From Gemmatimonadota bacterium (GTDB lineage: Bacteria; Gemmatimonadota; Gemmatimonadetes; Longimicrobiales; Gaopeijiaceae): a stretch of DNA of 49,895 nt. The position numbers were made by a program, and so were the translations under genes. The DNA lies in contig JAJDXG010000043.1 of the NCBI GenBank assembly GCA_022823365.1, positions 1-49,895 of the forward strand, given 5' to 3'. The stretch's first letter is position 1; each line of letters opens with the position of its first letter. Positions 14,351 to 26,400 of the stretch are shown here, one piece after another. Under the pieces are notes generated by a model. That model did not search any database and was not told where the DNA came from. It saw only the letters and a list, made by a program, of their open reading frames with translations.

Positions 14351-16408
14351 TCATCTCCGTGTGGCAGGGGGTGCCGCGGTCGTGTCGGGCGTCGCGGTCG
14401 TGTCGGCGGGCGGGGGGGCGAGGGGTTCGAGCTGCACGCCCTGGGCGTTGCCTTCCACGATGACCGAGGTCACTTCGCCGTCCTGCATGAAGATAGTGAT
14501 GAGGTCTCCCCGGACGTAGTGAAGGGCGAGCCGGGTGTCCGGCTCCGGCGGTGCGGCCGCTTCTTCTCCCCCGGCTTCTCCCATGGGTTCCCGCGCGCCG
14601 GGATCTTCGTCGGTTGCGGCTTCCTGCGCTGCCCCGGAGACCTCCTCCTCGGCGACAGCTTCCTCGGCGGCTTGCTCCTCGCCTTCCGCCGCGACCTGCC
14701 CGCCGGCCTCCTCCCCCGCCGCGTCCCGCTGCGAGGGCTCGTCGACGCCCCCGGAGGGGATCAAGCGGTAGAGGCTGGCCGCCTGGCCGCGAGCCACCAG
14801 ACGATCGAGCTGGTAGCCCCCGGACGTCTCGTCCGCGGCCGGTTCGGCGCCGGCTGCAGCCGACGTGTCGGCGCCGACTGGCTGGAAGACCGCGGTAATG
14901 GTGTCGCCCGAGACCCAGTCCGAGCGCGCGATCTCCGGCGTGTCTTCGGTGTTGAGCGAATCGCGCGCGAGCGACTCGCCGCGCGCGTCACCTACGGCGA
15001 CCACTCGCTCCAGCACCTCGTCGGGGGCCAGAACGTCGATGGAATCCCCTTCCAGTTCGAACGTCTCGGCCACGGCGCGGGGCCGGGCGGGAGGAAGCAC
15101 GGCAGCCGAGTCCGCCGCCTCGCCCGAAACGTCACGCGGAGCGTCCGCGTCTCCGGGGATCGACTCGTCGGCGAGCGGAATGGCTTCGCCCAGCACCAGC
15201 TCGGTGGGCTCGGCGCGGACATCGTCGGCGGCCTGCTCTTCCGACGCAACAGAGGTGGCCGCTGCGGAGTCCTCTGACGGGCCTTCGACTTCGTCCGGCA
15301 GCCCGGGCGGCTCCGTTTCCGGCGGCCGTTCGTTCATCGCCACTATGCGGTCGAGCACGCCGTCCTCCATCAACACCCGGATTTCAGGCGCCGTCAGGTC
15401 GATCTCGCTCCCGGAGAGTGCGGCGTCACCCCGCGCCGCGACCTGGTTGCCGTTCATGTCCAGGTCCACCGCGTCACCGGTCAGCACGTATTCGGCACCG
15501 TATCCGAAAACGCGCGGCGCCGTTCCCCGCAGAAAGAGCTTGCCGGTGGTTTCCCGGTACTCGATGGAATCGGCGAGCGCGCGAAACTCATCGTTGTAGA
15601 GTTCCGCGTTGCCGGTGGCCAGCATGTAGTCGGCGCCGCTCAGGTAGATGCGCTCGGCATCGATGTCGTAGGGGACGGGCGTGGTGTCGGGGGGTGATGG
15701 TTCCGGGTCCGGAGGCACTTCCCCGCCGGTAGCATCCCCGGCGACCGCCGAGTCGCCGGCGGTCGCGGTTGTGTCGGATGGCGTTTCGGTCGCAACCGCG
15801 GCTTCTGCCGGATCGCTCTCCGCCGCCGCGGAATCCGGCGGGGCTTCGGGCGAGTCCGCGACCTCGGCCGAATCGCTTTCCGCTGCGGCGGAGTCCGGCG
15901 GGGATTCGGCCGAATCCGGCGCGTCCGCCTGCGGCGATACCAGGATGACCGCGTGCGCGCGCCGTCCGTCCAGGCCGAGCATGGTCATCTCCCCGTCCTC
16001 GCGCCGGGAGCTGGAGCCGACCAGTACGGTACTGTCGCCTTCGAAGGTGGCGCCCGAGGCTCCGTCGATGATGTGGACGTTGCCGACTCCGATCAGCCGG
16101 CCCTCGGAGGCGAAGTGGTCGGCGCGGTCCGCGGTCATGAACGCCGTCGAGTCGCGGTATTCGAAGTTGCCGATGAAGCGGGTGTAGCCGGATACGTCAT
16201 CCAGCACGGCGCTGTCCGCGCGGATGATGACGCCTCCTTCGCAGCCGAACACGGGGTCGGAGATGTAGTTGAAGAAACCGTCGCCCGTCACCTGGACGGT
16301 GGAGGAGCGGGACTGGAGCAGGTCGCAGCTGCCCTGAGCCGCGGCGCCCGTCGCCAGGCACAGGGCCGGGCCCGCCATCAGGGCCGCCAGAACCGGGGAC
16401 GAGCGCAA
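14351..16408 (-). CDS. Large OstA/LptA-like periplasmic protein
   Basis: This 685-residue exported protein (signal peptide ending near GAAAQG) sits where lptA lies in other lpt operons, between lptC and lptB. Stretches typical of the OstA/LptA beta-jellyroll are visible at about 35-155 (VIIRADSAVLDD, RFIGNFEYRDSTAFMTADRA), 245-365 (ERIYLSGADYMLATGNAELY, LFLRGTAPRVFGYG) and later segments with VARGQAASLYRL and LHYVRGDLITIFM. They are separated by Ala/Asp/Glu/Pro/Ser/Thr-rich linkers, including a 20-residue tandem repeat. LptA is normally ~160-200 residues, so this is several times longer. It probably contributes to the LPS bridge or organises it, but an LptD N-terminal-like role is also possible. 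Gene spacing: two bases from lptC, one from lptB. Confidence 0.8.
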   Translation of the reverse strand: MRSSPVLAALMAGPALCLATGAAAQGSCDLLQSRSSTVQVTGDGFFNYISDPVFGCEGGVIIRADSAVLDDVSGYTRFIGNFEYRDSTAFMTADRADHFASEGRLIGVGNVHIIDGASGATFEGDSTVLVGSSSRREDGEMTMLGLDGRRAHAVILVSPQADAPDSAESPPDSAAAESDSAEVADSPEAPPDSAAAESDPAEAAVATETPSDTTATAGDSAVAGDATGGEVPPDPEPSPPDTTPVPYDIDAERIYLSGADYMLATGNAELYNDEFRALADSIEYRETTGKLFLRGTAPRVFGYGAEYVLTGDAVDLDMNGNQVAARGDAALSGSEIDLTAPEIRVLMEDGVLDRIVAMNERPPETEPPGLPDEVEGPSEDSAAATSVASEEQAADDVRAEPTELVLGEAIPLADESIPGDADAPRDVSGEAADSAAVLPPARPRAVAETFELEGDSIDVLAPDEVLERVVAVGDARGESLARDSLNTEDTPEIARSDWVSGDTITAVFQPVGADTSAAAGAEPAADETSGGYQLDRLVARGQAASLYRLIPSGGVDEPSQRDAAGEEAGGQVAAEGEEQAAEEAVAEEEVSGAAQEAATDEDPGAREPMGEAGGEEAAAPPEPDTRLALHYVRGDLITIFMQDGEVTSVIVEGNAQGVQLEPLAPPPADTTATPDTTAAPPATRR
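15794..15904 (-). repeat. 60-bp tandem repeat inside the LptA-like gene
   Basis: Two copies with an exact 60-bp period encode PPDSAAAESDSAEVAD and PPDSAAAESDPAEAAV (residues about 170-205). The copies differ mainly at synonymous or similar codons, indicating an old duplication under protein-level selection for an acidic flexible linker. Confidence 0.75.
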
Positions 16409-16409
16409 C

Positions 16410-16958
16410 TCAGGGCCCTCCGCCGCTCCGCGTTCGCTGGTTCTGGATGAAGATGCTCTCGAAGTTGGCGTCGGACAGGAACGCGGATCCCTCGACCACC
16501 CGGCCCCCCTCCGTCATGGTCATCACCGTGGCCGAGTCGCTCCAGATGCGGTCTCGCTGGGGCTCGTAGTGGATCTCCGCGCTCTCGATGCGCCGGTCCG
16601 CCATTACGAGAACGGCGTCGCCGCGCGCGACCATGTGCTGGGTGTCCTCGTTCATCAGTCCGGTCCGCGAGGTCACGCGTGCCCGCTCCTCCCCGCTTTC
16701 GTCGTACATGATCAGGTTCAACGTGCGCAGCGCCACGGACGTCGAGTCCTGCCAGATGTAGGCGGTGTCGGCCTGGATGCGGGCCTCGCGAATGCCGTCC
16801 ACCGTCACATGGGTCACGATGTCGAAGAGGACCTGGTCGGCCTGGAGCGCGCGCAGTTCCTCGGGGAGCGGCGTCGTCGCCACCTGTTCCTCGCACCCCG
16901 CGACCGCCATTGCGGCGAAAGCGAGCAGTACCGCCATCTTATTGTTTTTCAACATCAT
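16410..16958 (-). CDS. lptC: LPS export periplasmic-membrane protein LptC
   Basis: A 182-residue LptC-type protein. The N-terminal hydrophobic segment ends in the lipobox AVAGC (Cys22), so it is probably a lipoprotein rather than a membrane-helix form as in E. coli; such forms exist in other phyla. The remainder shows the LptC beta-jellyroll pattern (VTHVTVDGIREARIQADTAY, LIMYDESGEERARVTSRTG, DAVLVMADRRIESAEIHYEP). LptC receives LPS from LptB2FG and passes it to LptA. Two adjacent Met codons are possible starts (16958, 16955); the first gives an ATGA overlap with kdsD. LptF, LptG and LptD are not in the window. Confidence 0.85.
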   Translation of the reverse strand: MMLKNNKMAVLLAFAAMAVAGCEEQVATTPLPEELRALQADQVLFDIVTHVTVDGIREARIQADTAYIWQDSTSVALRTLNLIMYDESGEERARVTSRTGLMNEDTQHMVARGDAVLVMADRRIESAEIHYEPQRDRIWSDSATVMTMTEGGRVVEGSAFLSDANFESIFIQNQRTRSGGGP

Positions 16959-18010
16959 AGAACTCCCGATCTCATCAAGTCGTGGAGGTGCACGACGCCG
17001 CGCAGCCTGTCCTCTCCGTCCACCACGGGCAATGCCATGACCCCGTGCTGCTCCATCTCCCGGGCGGACGCCGAGGCCAGGGTTCCGAGGCGGGCCAGCC
17101 TGGGCGCCGGGCTCATGATGGCGCGGATCGGAATATGCAGAAAGTCCGGTTCGCGCTCCATGAGGCGCGTGAGATCGCCGGCGGTCACGACACCCACGAC
17201 CCGGTCCTGCCCGTCCACGATGGGCACGGTGCCGCGCATGTGTGCAAGCGGCACGATACAGTCGCGCACGAGTGCGTCCCTGAGGAGGGACGGGTACCCT
17301 TCCCCGACCATCACGTCCTCGACCAGAAGGGTGAGCCTGCGCCCGAGCGCGCCCCCCGGGTGCAGGCGGGCGAAATCCGCGGGCTCGAATCCGCGCCGCC
17401 GCAGAAGCACGATCGCGAGCGCGTCGCCCATGGCCATGGCGGCGGTTGTGGAGGTGGTGGGCGCCAGATCCAGGGGGCAGGCCTCCTCGGCCACCGAGCA
17501 GTCGAGGAGCGCGGTCGCATGCCGGGCCAGCGGCGAGCGCGCACTGCCGGTGATCAGCACGATGGGCACTCCGAAGCGCACCAGGTACGCGGCGAGCTCG
17601 GCGAGCTCGCCGGTATCGCCGCTCTTCGAAACCAGGATTGCGACGTCCTCGCGCGAGACGATGCCCAGATCCCCGTGAAGCCCCTCCACCGGGTGGAGGA
17701 AGAAGGCGGTGGTGCCGGTTGAAGTCAGCGTGGCCGCGATCTTGCGCCCGACGATGCCGCTCTTGCCGATCCCCGAGACGATGACCCGGCCGGAGGCGGC
17801 CAGAACAGTGTCGACCGCCATGACGAAGGGCTGGCCGATGCGGTCTGCCAGGTGGAGGAGCGCGCCGCCCTCCGCGCGGAGCACCCGGGCCGCTTCGGCG
17901 ATGGCGGAGGCGGCCGCGTCGGCGTCCTTCCCCGGCAGGGACGGCGAACGCGCAGGAGTCCCGCCCGCGTCAGCCCTTTCGGCCGCGCGTGTCTTCGGCG
18001 GGGACGTCAT
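16955..18010 (-). CDS. kdsD: D-arabinose-5-phosphate isomerase (KpsF/GutQ family)
   Basis: The 351-residue protein makes arabinose 5-phosphate from ribulose 5-phosphate, the first step to Kdo. A SIS sugar-isomerase domain comes first (VIVSGIGKSGIVGRKIAATL, TSTGTTAFFLHPVEGLHGDLG, VLISKSGDTGEL-type loop), then two CBS domains (DCIVPLAHMRGTVPIVD..., VMALPVVDGEDRLRGVVHLHDL). The ATG at 18010 has CAGGAG just upstream; an alternative ATG lies at 18022. Either start overlaps the end of kdsC by about 40-50 bp, an unusually long same-strand overlap. Residues about 1-30 are low complexity. It belongs to the kdsB-to-GT operon. Confidence 0.92.
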   Translation of the reverse strand: MTSPPKTRAAERADAGGTPARSPSLPGKDADAAASAIAEAARVLRAEGGALLHLADRIGQPFVMAVDTVLAASGRVIVSGIGKSGIVGRKIAATLTSTGTTAFFLHPVEGLHGDLGIVSREDVAILVSKSGDTGELAELAAYLVRFGVPIVLITGSARSPLARHATALLDCSVAEEACPLDLAPTTSTTAAMAMGDALAIVLLRRRGFEPADFARLHPGGALGRRLTLLVEDVMVGEGYPSLLRDALVRDCIVPLAHMRGTVPIVDGQDRVVGVVTAGDLTRLMEREPDFLHIPIRAIMSPAPRLARLGTLASASAREMEQHGVMALPVVDGEDRLRGVVHLHDLMRSGVL

Positions 18011-18572
18011 CGCTCCTGGCATCGCAGTAACCCTGGACCACGTTTTCCCATTCACCGCGCGCGATCAGCAGGGCGCGCACGAATTCGCGAACCGCTCCCC
18101 TGCCCCCCTGCGCCCGCGTCTGCCAGACCGCGTCCCGCACCAGCTCCGGGGTCGCGTTCCCGACCGCCACCGGCAGTCCCACACGCCGAAAGACGGGAAG
18201 GTCCGGCAGGTCGTCGGCAAGCATGGCGACTTCGTCCCATGAAACCCCGTTGCGGGCAAGCAAGTTTCGTACCACAGGCATCTTCATGGCGCCGCGCACC
18301 TGATGACACTCCTCGATGCCGAGTTCCCGGGCGCGCAGCGCAGTCGCCGCAGAGACTCTGCCGGACACCAGCGCCACCGGCAGCCCCGTCTCGATGAGGA
18401 GCTTGATCGCCAGGCCATCCTGGATGTCGAAGCGCTTGAGTTCCACGGGCGACCCGTCCGGCAGCTCGCCCATGTATACGCCGGAGTCGGTGAGCACCCC
18501 GTCCACGTCGAAGATGACGAGTCGGATCCGGCGCGCGGCCTCGTCGGGGAATCTCCCTTCCGGCCTGTTCAT
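17970..18572 (-). CDS. kdsC: 3-deoxy-manno-octulosonate-8-phosphatase
   Basis: A 200-residue HAD-superfamily phosphatase that dephosphorylates Kdo-8-phosphate. HAD motif I is VIFDVDGVLTDSG (about 19-31), followed by KRFDIQDGLAIKLL and the Ser-motif LVSGR, characteristic of the KdsC subgroup, and motif IV MLADDLPDLPVF. KdsC forms tetramers lacking a cap domain, and the compact length agrees. ATG at 18572 overlaps the kdsA stop as ATGA. The C-terminal tail (about 15 residues, DVPAEDTRGRKG) runs beyond the usual end and overlaps kdsD. Confidence 0.94.
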   Translation of the reverse strand: MNRPEGRFPDEAARRIRLVIFDVDGVLTDSGVYMGELPDGSPVELKRFDIQDGLAIKLLIETGLPVALVSGRVSAATALRARELGIEECHQVRGAMKMPVVRNLLARNGVSWDEVAMLADDLPDLPVFRRVGLPVAVGNATPELVRDAVWQTRAQGGRGAVREFVRALLIARGEWENVVQGYCDARSDDVPAEDTRGRKG

Positions 18573-19351
18573 GAGAGCGCCCGCCGGATTGCGAGAACAT
18601 CTTCCAGGAGCGGCGCGAGCGCCGTGAGCTCGAGCATGTTGGAGGAATCCGAAGGGGCGGTGGCGGGAGCCGGATGCACCTCGAGGAACAGCCCGTCGCA
18701 ACCGGCGGCAACCGCCGCCCGCACCAGGCAGCCGATGAACTCGGGGTTCCCGCCCGTGCCTCCGCCGCCCTGTCCCTGGCGCTGCACGGAGTGGGTGCCG
18801 TCGAACACCACCGGAGCGCCGCACGCGCTTCGCACCCGGGCGAAGGAGCGCATGTCGACGATCTGGTCGCCATAGCCGAAGAACGTGCCCCGCTCGGTCA
18901 CGGCCACCTCGCCGGCTCCGGCGGCGCGCGCCTTGTGCACCGCGTGCGCCATCTGCTCGGGCGACATCCACTGTCCCTTCTTGATGTTCATCGCGGAGCC
19001 CGTGCGTCCCGCGGCGGTGAGCAGGTCCGTCTGCCGGCAGAGGAAGGCCGGGATCTGGACAACATCCGCCACCTCGGCGGCGGGCCCCGCCTGTGCGGGC
19101 TCATGGATGTCGGTCAGCACCGGGAGGCCGCAGTGTGCCTTGACCCGCTCCAGCGCCCGCAGGCCCTCCTCAAGCCCCGGTCCCCTGGCCGAAGCCAGCT
19201 TCGAGCGGTTGGCCTTGTCGAACGAGGACTTGAAGAACACCGGAAGACCGTGGCGGGCGGAGAGTGACGCCAGGGCCTCCCCGACCGCGAGGTTCACGTC
19301 GTCGCCTTCGAGCACGCAGGGTCCGGCGATGAGGAAGAAGTTCTCAAACAC
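18569..19351 (-). CDS. kdsA: 3-deoxy-8-phosphooctulonate synthase
   Basis: A 260-residue KdsA that condenses phosphoenolpyruvate with arabinose 5-phosphate to Kdo-8-phosphate. Family motifs in order: FLIAGPCVLEG, FFKSSFDKANRSKLASARGPG, LTDIHEP, VADVVQIPAFLCRQTDLL, MNIKKGQWMSPEQM, TERGTFFGYGDQIVDMRS, VFDGTHSVQ and FLEVHPAPATAPSDSSNML. Possible metal-binding residues (Cys in AGPC, His, Glu, Asp) are present, consistent with the metal-dependent type, but metal dependence is inferred. It follows pyrG by 12 bp. Confidence 0.97.
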   Translation of the reverse strand: MFENFFLIAGPCVLEGDDVNLAVGEALASLSARHGLPVFFKSSFDKANRSKLASARGPGLEEGLRALERVKAHCGLPVLTDIHEPAQAGPAAEVADVVQIPAFLCRQTDLLTAAGRTGSAMNIKKGQWMSPEQMAHAVHKARAAGAGEVAVTERGTFFGYGDQIVDMRSFARVRSACGAPVVFDGTHSVQRQGQGGGGTGGNPEFIGCLVRAAVAAGCDGLFLEVHPAPATAPSDSSNMLELTALAPLLEDVLAIRRALS

Positions 19352-19363
19352 CGCTGGCGTCCC

Positions 19364-21826
<2,463 letters not shown>

Positions 21827-21987
21827 TCATGCTTGAGGGACGGCCTCCACGTTCACGTCGGTTCCATCCGTTTTGCCGGACATCGCTCGTTCAGCGTCCG
21901 GCCCCTCCGCCAACAGGAAGCAAGATAGCGCGCGCGGCGGGATAACTCCAGAAGAGGAGCACGAGGGGATCGGCCTGCCGATGCCAT

Positions 21988-22006
21988 GATGACATCTGGT
22001 GTCATC
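21988..22006. promoter_or_regulatory. Inverted repeat upstream of kdsB
   Basis: GATGACA-TCTGG-TGTCATC is a perfect 7-bp inverted repeat in the gap between the beta-propeller gene (upstream, stop at 22059) and kdsB. It could be an operator for the Kdo/Lpt operon or a 3' hairpin of the propeller transcript. No T-run follows on the minus strand. The rest of the 242-bp gap shows no clear promoter hexamers. Confidence 0.35.
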
Positions 22007-22058
22007 TACTGACGACTTCAGTCGCGAGTCCGCGCTTGTCGGGGTCGCGAATCAGGTT

Positions 22059-23273
22059 TCAGAGGGCGACCAGGCGGTAGGCCTGGATCGAAGGCACATC
22101 CATCTCGTCGTGGGAGAGCACGTACAGCCTGTCGTCCCTCACGTCCTGTAACAGATGCCCGGCCGGAAGAAGGATGGACCCGGCATGGGTGCCGTCCGGC
22201 CCAAACGCGGCCCATTCCCACACGGCACTCTCTCCGGGGGCGCGGATCCCTGCCCAGATCCGCTCTTCGTCATCGGTCACGAGTCCGACGAGAGCCGGCC
22301 AGGTGTAGGGGGCGCCCGACCGGAGCATGTCCGCCATCGGCTCGGCCATGTCTTCGCTCGCGGTCCGCAGCTCCTCCGCCGTGACGGGGATCGGGGTTGT
22401 CGGATAGGAGAAGGCGTGAGCCGTGGCTCCCTCGAAATCGAGAACCGTGATGTCCAGCGCTCCCGAGTTGGCATGCGTGATTCGGTTCCCGCCGAGAGCC
22501 TGGACGAACGACTCACGGCCGAATGGATGCTCTCCCACGCTCAGGTACCCTTCCCCCCGCATGACGAGGCGCTCGCTGTCGGCGATGATCGCGAGCGTGT
22601 CGGCGACCGTCTCGGCGGACTCGTCGAACGCGAGGATCACTTGCGTCCGGCCCTGGTCGGCGGCCTCGCCCTCACCGGCGGTGTAAGGTGCCCGATCCAG
22701 CGCGAAGTAGCGCCCCGGCTCCGGGACACTCCACAGGTGGGATACAACGTTCCGTTCCCGATTCGGCGGAGGCCGGGTCGCGAGGAGCTCCAGATTGACC
22801 GGATCGAAGAGCGTAATCCGCCCCAGCGAAGAGTCGTATACAAGCAGGGTGTCGCCCGGGAGGATCTGCACCTCCTTCGCAATGAACTCGCCGGGCCCCT
22901 CCCCTTCCCGCCCCACAGTCTGCAGGTATGCGAGATCCGGGGTAAGGACGGTGATGCCGCCCGCCGGCCAGTCGACCAGAAAGACGCGGCCCCTGGAGTC
23001 AACGTCCAGGTCGTAAACGGAGGTCAGATACAGGTCGGGCCGGGTGGTAGCCTCCAGCGTGGCCTCCCACCACGATTCCGACGTGGCCCATGGGCGCGAG
23101 CCGGTCACGGCCGGTGGATCTCCCGTTCCGCCCCGATCGGGTGAATCGCCCGCGCATCCGATCAGGGCGGCGGTGGCCAGGAGGCCGCTCGTCAGCAGGG
23201 GGACAGACGGACGGCCCCGCCGGCGCTCGGGATCAAGCGGACCGCCGCGGGTCCTGAACAGAAGGGTAAACAT
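22059..23273 (-). CDS. 6-bladed beta-propeller lipoprotein
   Basis: The 404-residue protein has a signal segment with lipobox ALIGC (Cys40), so it is probably outer-membrane- or periplasm-anchored. The body has repeated beta-blade patterns typical of the 6-bladed/NHL-like family: SVYDLDVDSRGRVFLVD, GGITVLTPDLAYLQTVGR followed by GEGPGEF, and a final SILLPAGHLLQDVRDDRLYVLS. The GxGPGEF turn is a hallmark of this group, which is numerous in Gemmatimonadota and Bacteroidetes; its function is generally unknown. GAGGA precedes the ATG at 23273. It is divergent from the BNR-repeat exoprotein gene, sharing a 194-bp promoter region. Confidence 0.8.
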   Translation of the reverse strand: MFTLLFRTRGGPLDPERRRGRPSVPLLTSGLLATAALIGCAGDSPDRGGTGDPPAVTGSRPWATSESWWEATLEATTRPDLYLTSVYDLDVDSRGRVFLVDWPAGGITVLTPDLAYLQTVGREGEGPGEFIAKEVQILPGDTLLVYDSSLGRITLFDPVNLELLATRPPPNRERNVVSHLWSVPEPGRYFALDRAPYTAGEGEAADQGRTQVILAFDESAETVADTLAIIADSERLVMRGEGYLSVGEHPFGRESFVQALGGNRITHANSGALDITVLDFEGATAHAFSYPTTPIPVTAEELRTASEDMAEPMADMLRSGAPYTWPALVGLVTDDEERIWAGIRAPGESAVWEWAAFGPDGTHAGSILLPAGHLLQDVRDDRLYVLSHDEMDVPSIQAYRLVAL

Positions 23274-23467
23274 GTGTCCTCGCTCAAGCGGTGTTCGCGG
23301 CTTCAGTGCCTGGCAGGCCTGACGTCACGCAGAAGAGAAGAGTTTCCTTCTGTTATGTTGAAAAATCAACTGTTTGTTCCACGTGTCGATCGGGTGGATT
23401 GCCCGATGCCGCCCCCGACCTACCTTTGTGGCGGTCCCTTCGGTTGCCCCTCCTGCGGAGTGTTCCC
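23274..23467. promoter_or_regulatory. Divergent promoter region, propeller and BNR genes
   Basis: This 194-bp gap lies between the starts of the two divergent genes and should hold both promoters. Its most AT-rich part, about 23340-23380, includes a small inverted repeat GTTGA-AAAA-TCAAC. I see no pair of hexamers with proper spacing, so no precise promoter is called. Confidence 0.4.
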
Positions 23468-26400
23468 ATGGCCGTCATCCCTTCCGCTCGGGCATACACC
23501 CGCGCGCTCATCCTGTCCTTCCTCGCAGCAGGCATCCCCGCCGGCGGGCTCGCTGCCCAGCTGACCGCTCCGGGCGATCTCCCGGACGACTTCTTCGCCG
23601 ACGCCGATTTCCGCCACGTGGGCCCCGTGGGCAACCGGGTGAGCGCGGTGGTGGGCGAAGCCGGCAACCGCAACGTCTACTACCTCGGCGCCGCGTCGGG
23701 GGGCGTCTTCAAGAGCGAAGACGGCGGGCACACCTGGAGCCCCGTCTTCGACGACCAGCCCGCGCAGTCGATCGGCGCGCTGGCGATCGCGCCCTCGGAC
23801 GCCAACGTGGTGTGGGCGGGGACGGGCGAGTCGTTCATCCGCTCCAACGTCTCGATCGGCAACGGCGTGTACCGCTCCACCGACGCCGGCCGCACCTGGC
23901 GGCACATGGGGCTCGACGAGACGGGAAGGATCGGGCGCATCGTCATCCATCCCGACGACCCGGACATCGTGTACGTCGCAGCGGCCGGCCACCTCTACGG
24001 CCCCCAGCAGGAGCGGGGGCTGTTCCGCACCACCGACGGCGGGGAGAACTGGGAGCGGGTGCTCTTTTCCGGCGAGAACTCCGGCGCGATCGACGTGGTG
24101 ATGGATCCCACCAACCCGCGCATCCTCTTCGCCGCCACCTGGCAGATGCAGATCTGGACCTGGGGACGCGAGAGCGGAGGCCCGGAGAGCGGGCTCTGGA
24201 CCAGCCGCGACGGGGGCGACAGCTGGACCCGGCTCGAGGGCGCGGGACTGCCCCGCGGCACCATGGGCCGGATCGGCCTCGCCATGACCGCGGCGGACCC
24301 GGACCGCATCTACGCGCTCATCGAAACCAACTCCAACCGGGAGTACGAGGAGCTGGAGGAGCACGAGGGCACGCTCTGGCGATCCGACGACGGAGGGCGC
24401 TCCTGGACGATGGTCAACGCCGATCACGCGCTGGCGCAGCGGCCCCTGTACTACTCGCGCATGGCGGTCGCGCCCGACGACCCCGACGAGGTGCACTTCA
24501 TGTCCACGCTGCACACGCGCTCGCTCGACGGAGGCGTGTCCTTCGAGGTCATCTCCGGAGGCGACAACCACGACATGTGGATCGACCCGCTCGACCCCGC
24601 GCGCATGATCATCGGCAACGACCAGGGGGTGCGCATCTCCACCAACCGGGGGCGCAACTGGTACCGGCCGCTCCTGCCCATCGCCCAGATGTACCACGTC
24701 CACACCGACACCCAGGTCCCCTACAACCTGTACGGCAACCGCCAGGACGGGCCCTCGACGGGCGGGCCCTCCAACACCCTCACCGGGGGCGCGATTCCAG
24801 TGGGGGCATGGAGGTCGGTGGGCGGCTGCGAGGTTGGGTTCGCCATCCCCGACACCGTGACCAACGACGTCATCTGGTCGGGGTGCTTCGAGGGCATCCT
24901 CGAGCGCCACCAGTTGTCCACCGGGATCACCCGGACGGTGAGCGTGTGGCCCGACAACCCCGAGGGCTGGGCGGCCGCGGACGTGCGCTACCGCTTCCAG
25001 TGGACCTTTCCCGTGCACATCTCGCCGCACGACAACAACGTGGTCTACGCAGGCAGCCAGCACGTCCACCGAACCACCGACGGCGGGCACAGCTGGAGCG
25101 TGATCAGCCCCGATCTCACACGCGCCGACACCACCCGCATGCAGAAGACGGGCGGGCTCACCACCGAGGACGTGAGCCCCACCTACGCCTCGGTGCTCTT
25201 CGCGCTCGCCGAATCCCCCATCGAGCCCGGCACCATCTGGACGGGATCGAACGATGGTCTCGTGCACGTGACGCGCGACGGCGGCGAGAGCTGGGTCGAG
25301 GTGGCCCGCAACATCTCCGAGCTCCCCGAGTGGGGCACGGTGAGCAACATCGAACCCTCTCGCTACAGCCCCGCGGCGGCGTACATCACCGTCGACTTCC
25401 ACCAGTTGGGCGGCACCGATCCGTTCGTCTACAAGACGGAGGACTACGGGGCGTCCTGGCGCTCGCTCGCCGGCGACGTCCCGCGCAGCGTGTTCAGCTA
25501 CGCCCACGTCGTACGCGAGGACCCGGTGCGTCCCGGGCTCCTCTACCTCGGAACCGAGAACTCGCTCTTCGTCTCCTTCGACGACGGGGTGACCTGGAGC
25601 TCGCTGCAGGGCGACCTGCCGCATGCGCCCGTGCATTGGCTGGAGATCCAGCCGCACTTCAACGACCTGGTGGTCGGCACCTACGGGCGGGGATTCTGGA
25701 TCCTGGACGACATCACCCCGCTGCAGCAGCTGAGCGCGGAGACGGTTGCGGACGGCGTGCATCTGTTTGCGCCGCGTCCGGCGTACCGCTTCCTGCCGCG
25801 GGAGGCGCGCAACGCCCAGCCGGACGACCCGGCCGCCGGGGAGAACCCGGACTACGGGGCCTCGATCAACTTCCACCTTGGCGAGAATCTGGCCGGACCC
25901 GTCACCATCGAGGTGGAGACGATGGACGGAGCGCCGGTCCGCACCCTGTCCGGCAGCTTCGGCCCCGGCATGAACCGGGTGATGTGGGACCTTCGCTACA
26001 CGGCTTCGGCGACGCCGCGACTCCGCACGCCGCCGCTCGAGCACTCGCATCGCGGCGTGGGCCAGGAGGGGTGGCGGCCTCCGCCGGACGGCGGCCCGGT
26101 GCGGCCCCTCGCCATCCCCGGGCGCTACCGGGTGCGTCTCACCGCGGGCGCCGAAGAGCGCACCGCCGAGCTTGAGATCCTGCAGGATCCGGCCTCCACG
26201 GCTTCCGCCGAGGACATGCGCGCGCAGCTGGCCCTTCAGCTGGAACTGCGTGAAATGAGCGATTCGACGGCCGAGCTCATCAACCGCATCGAATGGACCC
26301 GCCGGGGGTTGGCGGACCTGGAGGAACGGGTGCGCGGAAATCCCCTCTACGCCGAGATCGCGGAAGTGGGAGAGGAACTCGCGCTGGCGCTCATCGAGCT

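Noticed and set aside
22059..23273. Peptidylglycine-lyase or NHL enzyme call for the propeller lipoprotein
   Set aside because: Only the 6-bladed-propeller fold pattern is visible; no catalytic residues can be assigned.
23420..26050. 876-codon minus-strand frame opposite the BNR-repeat gene
   Set aside because: Antisense shadow; its His/Val/Arg/Gly-rich translation has no motif, while the plus strand has nine Asp-boxes and a signal peptide.
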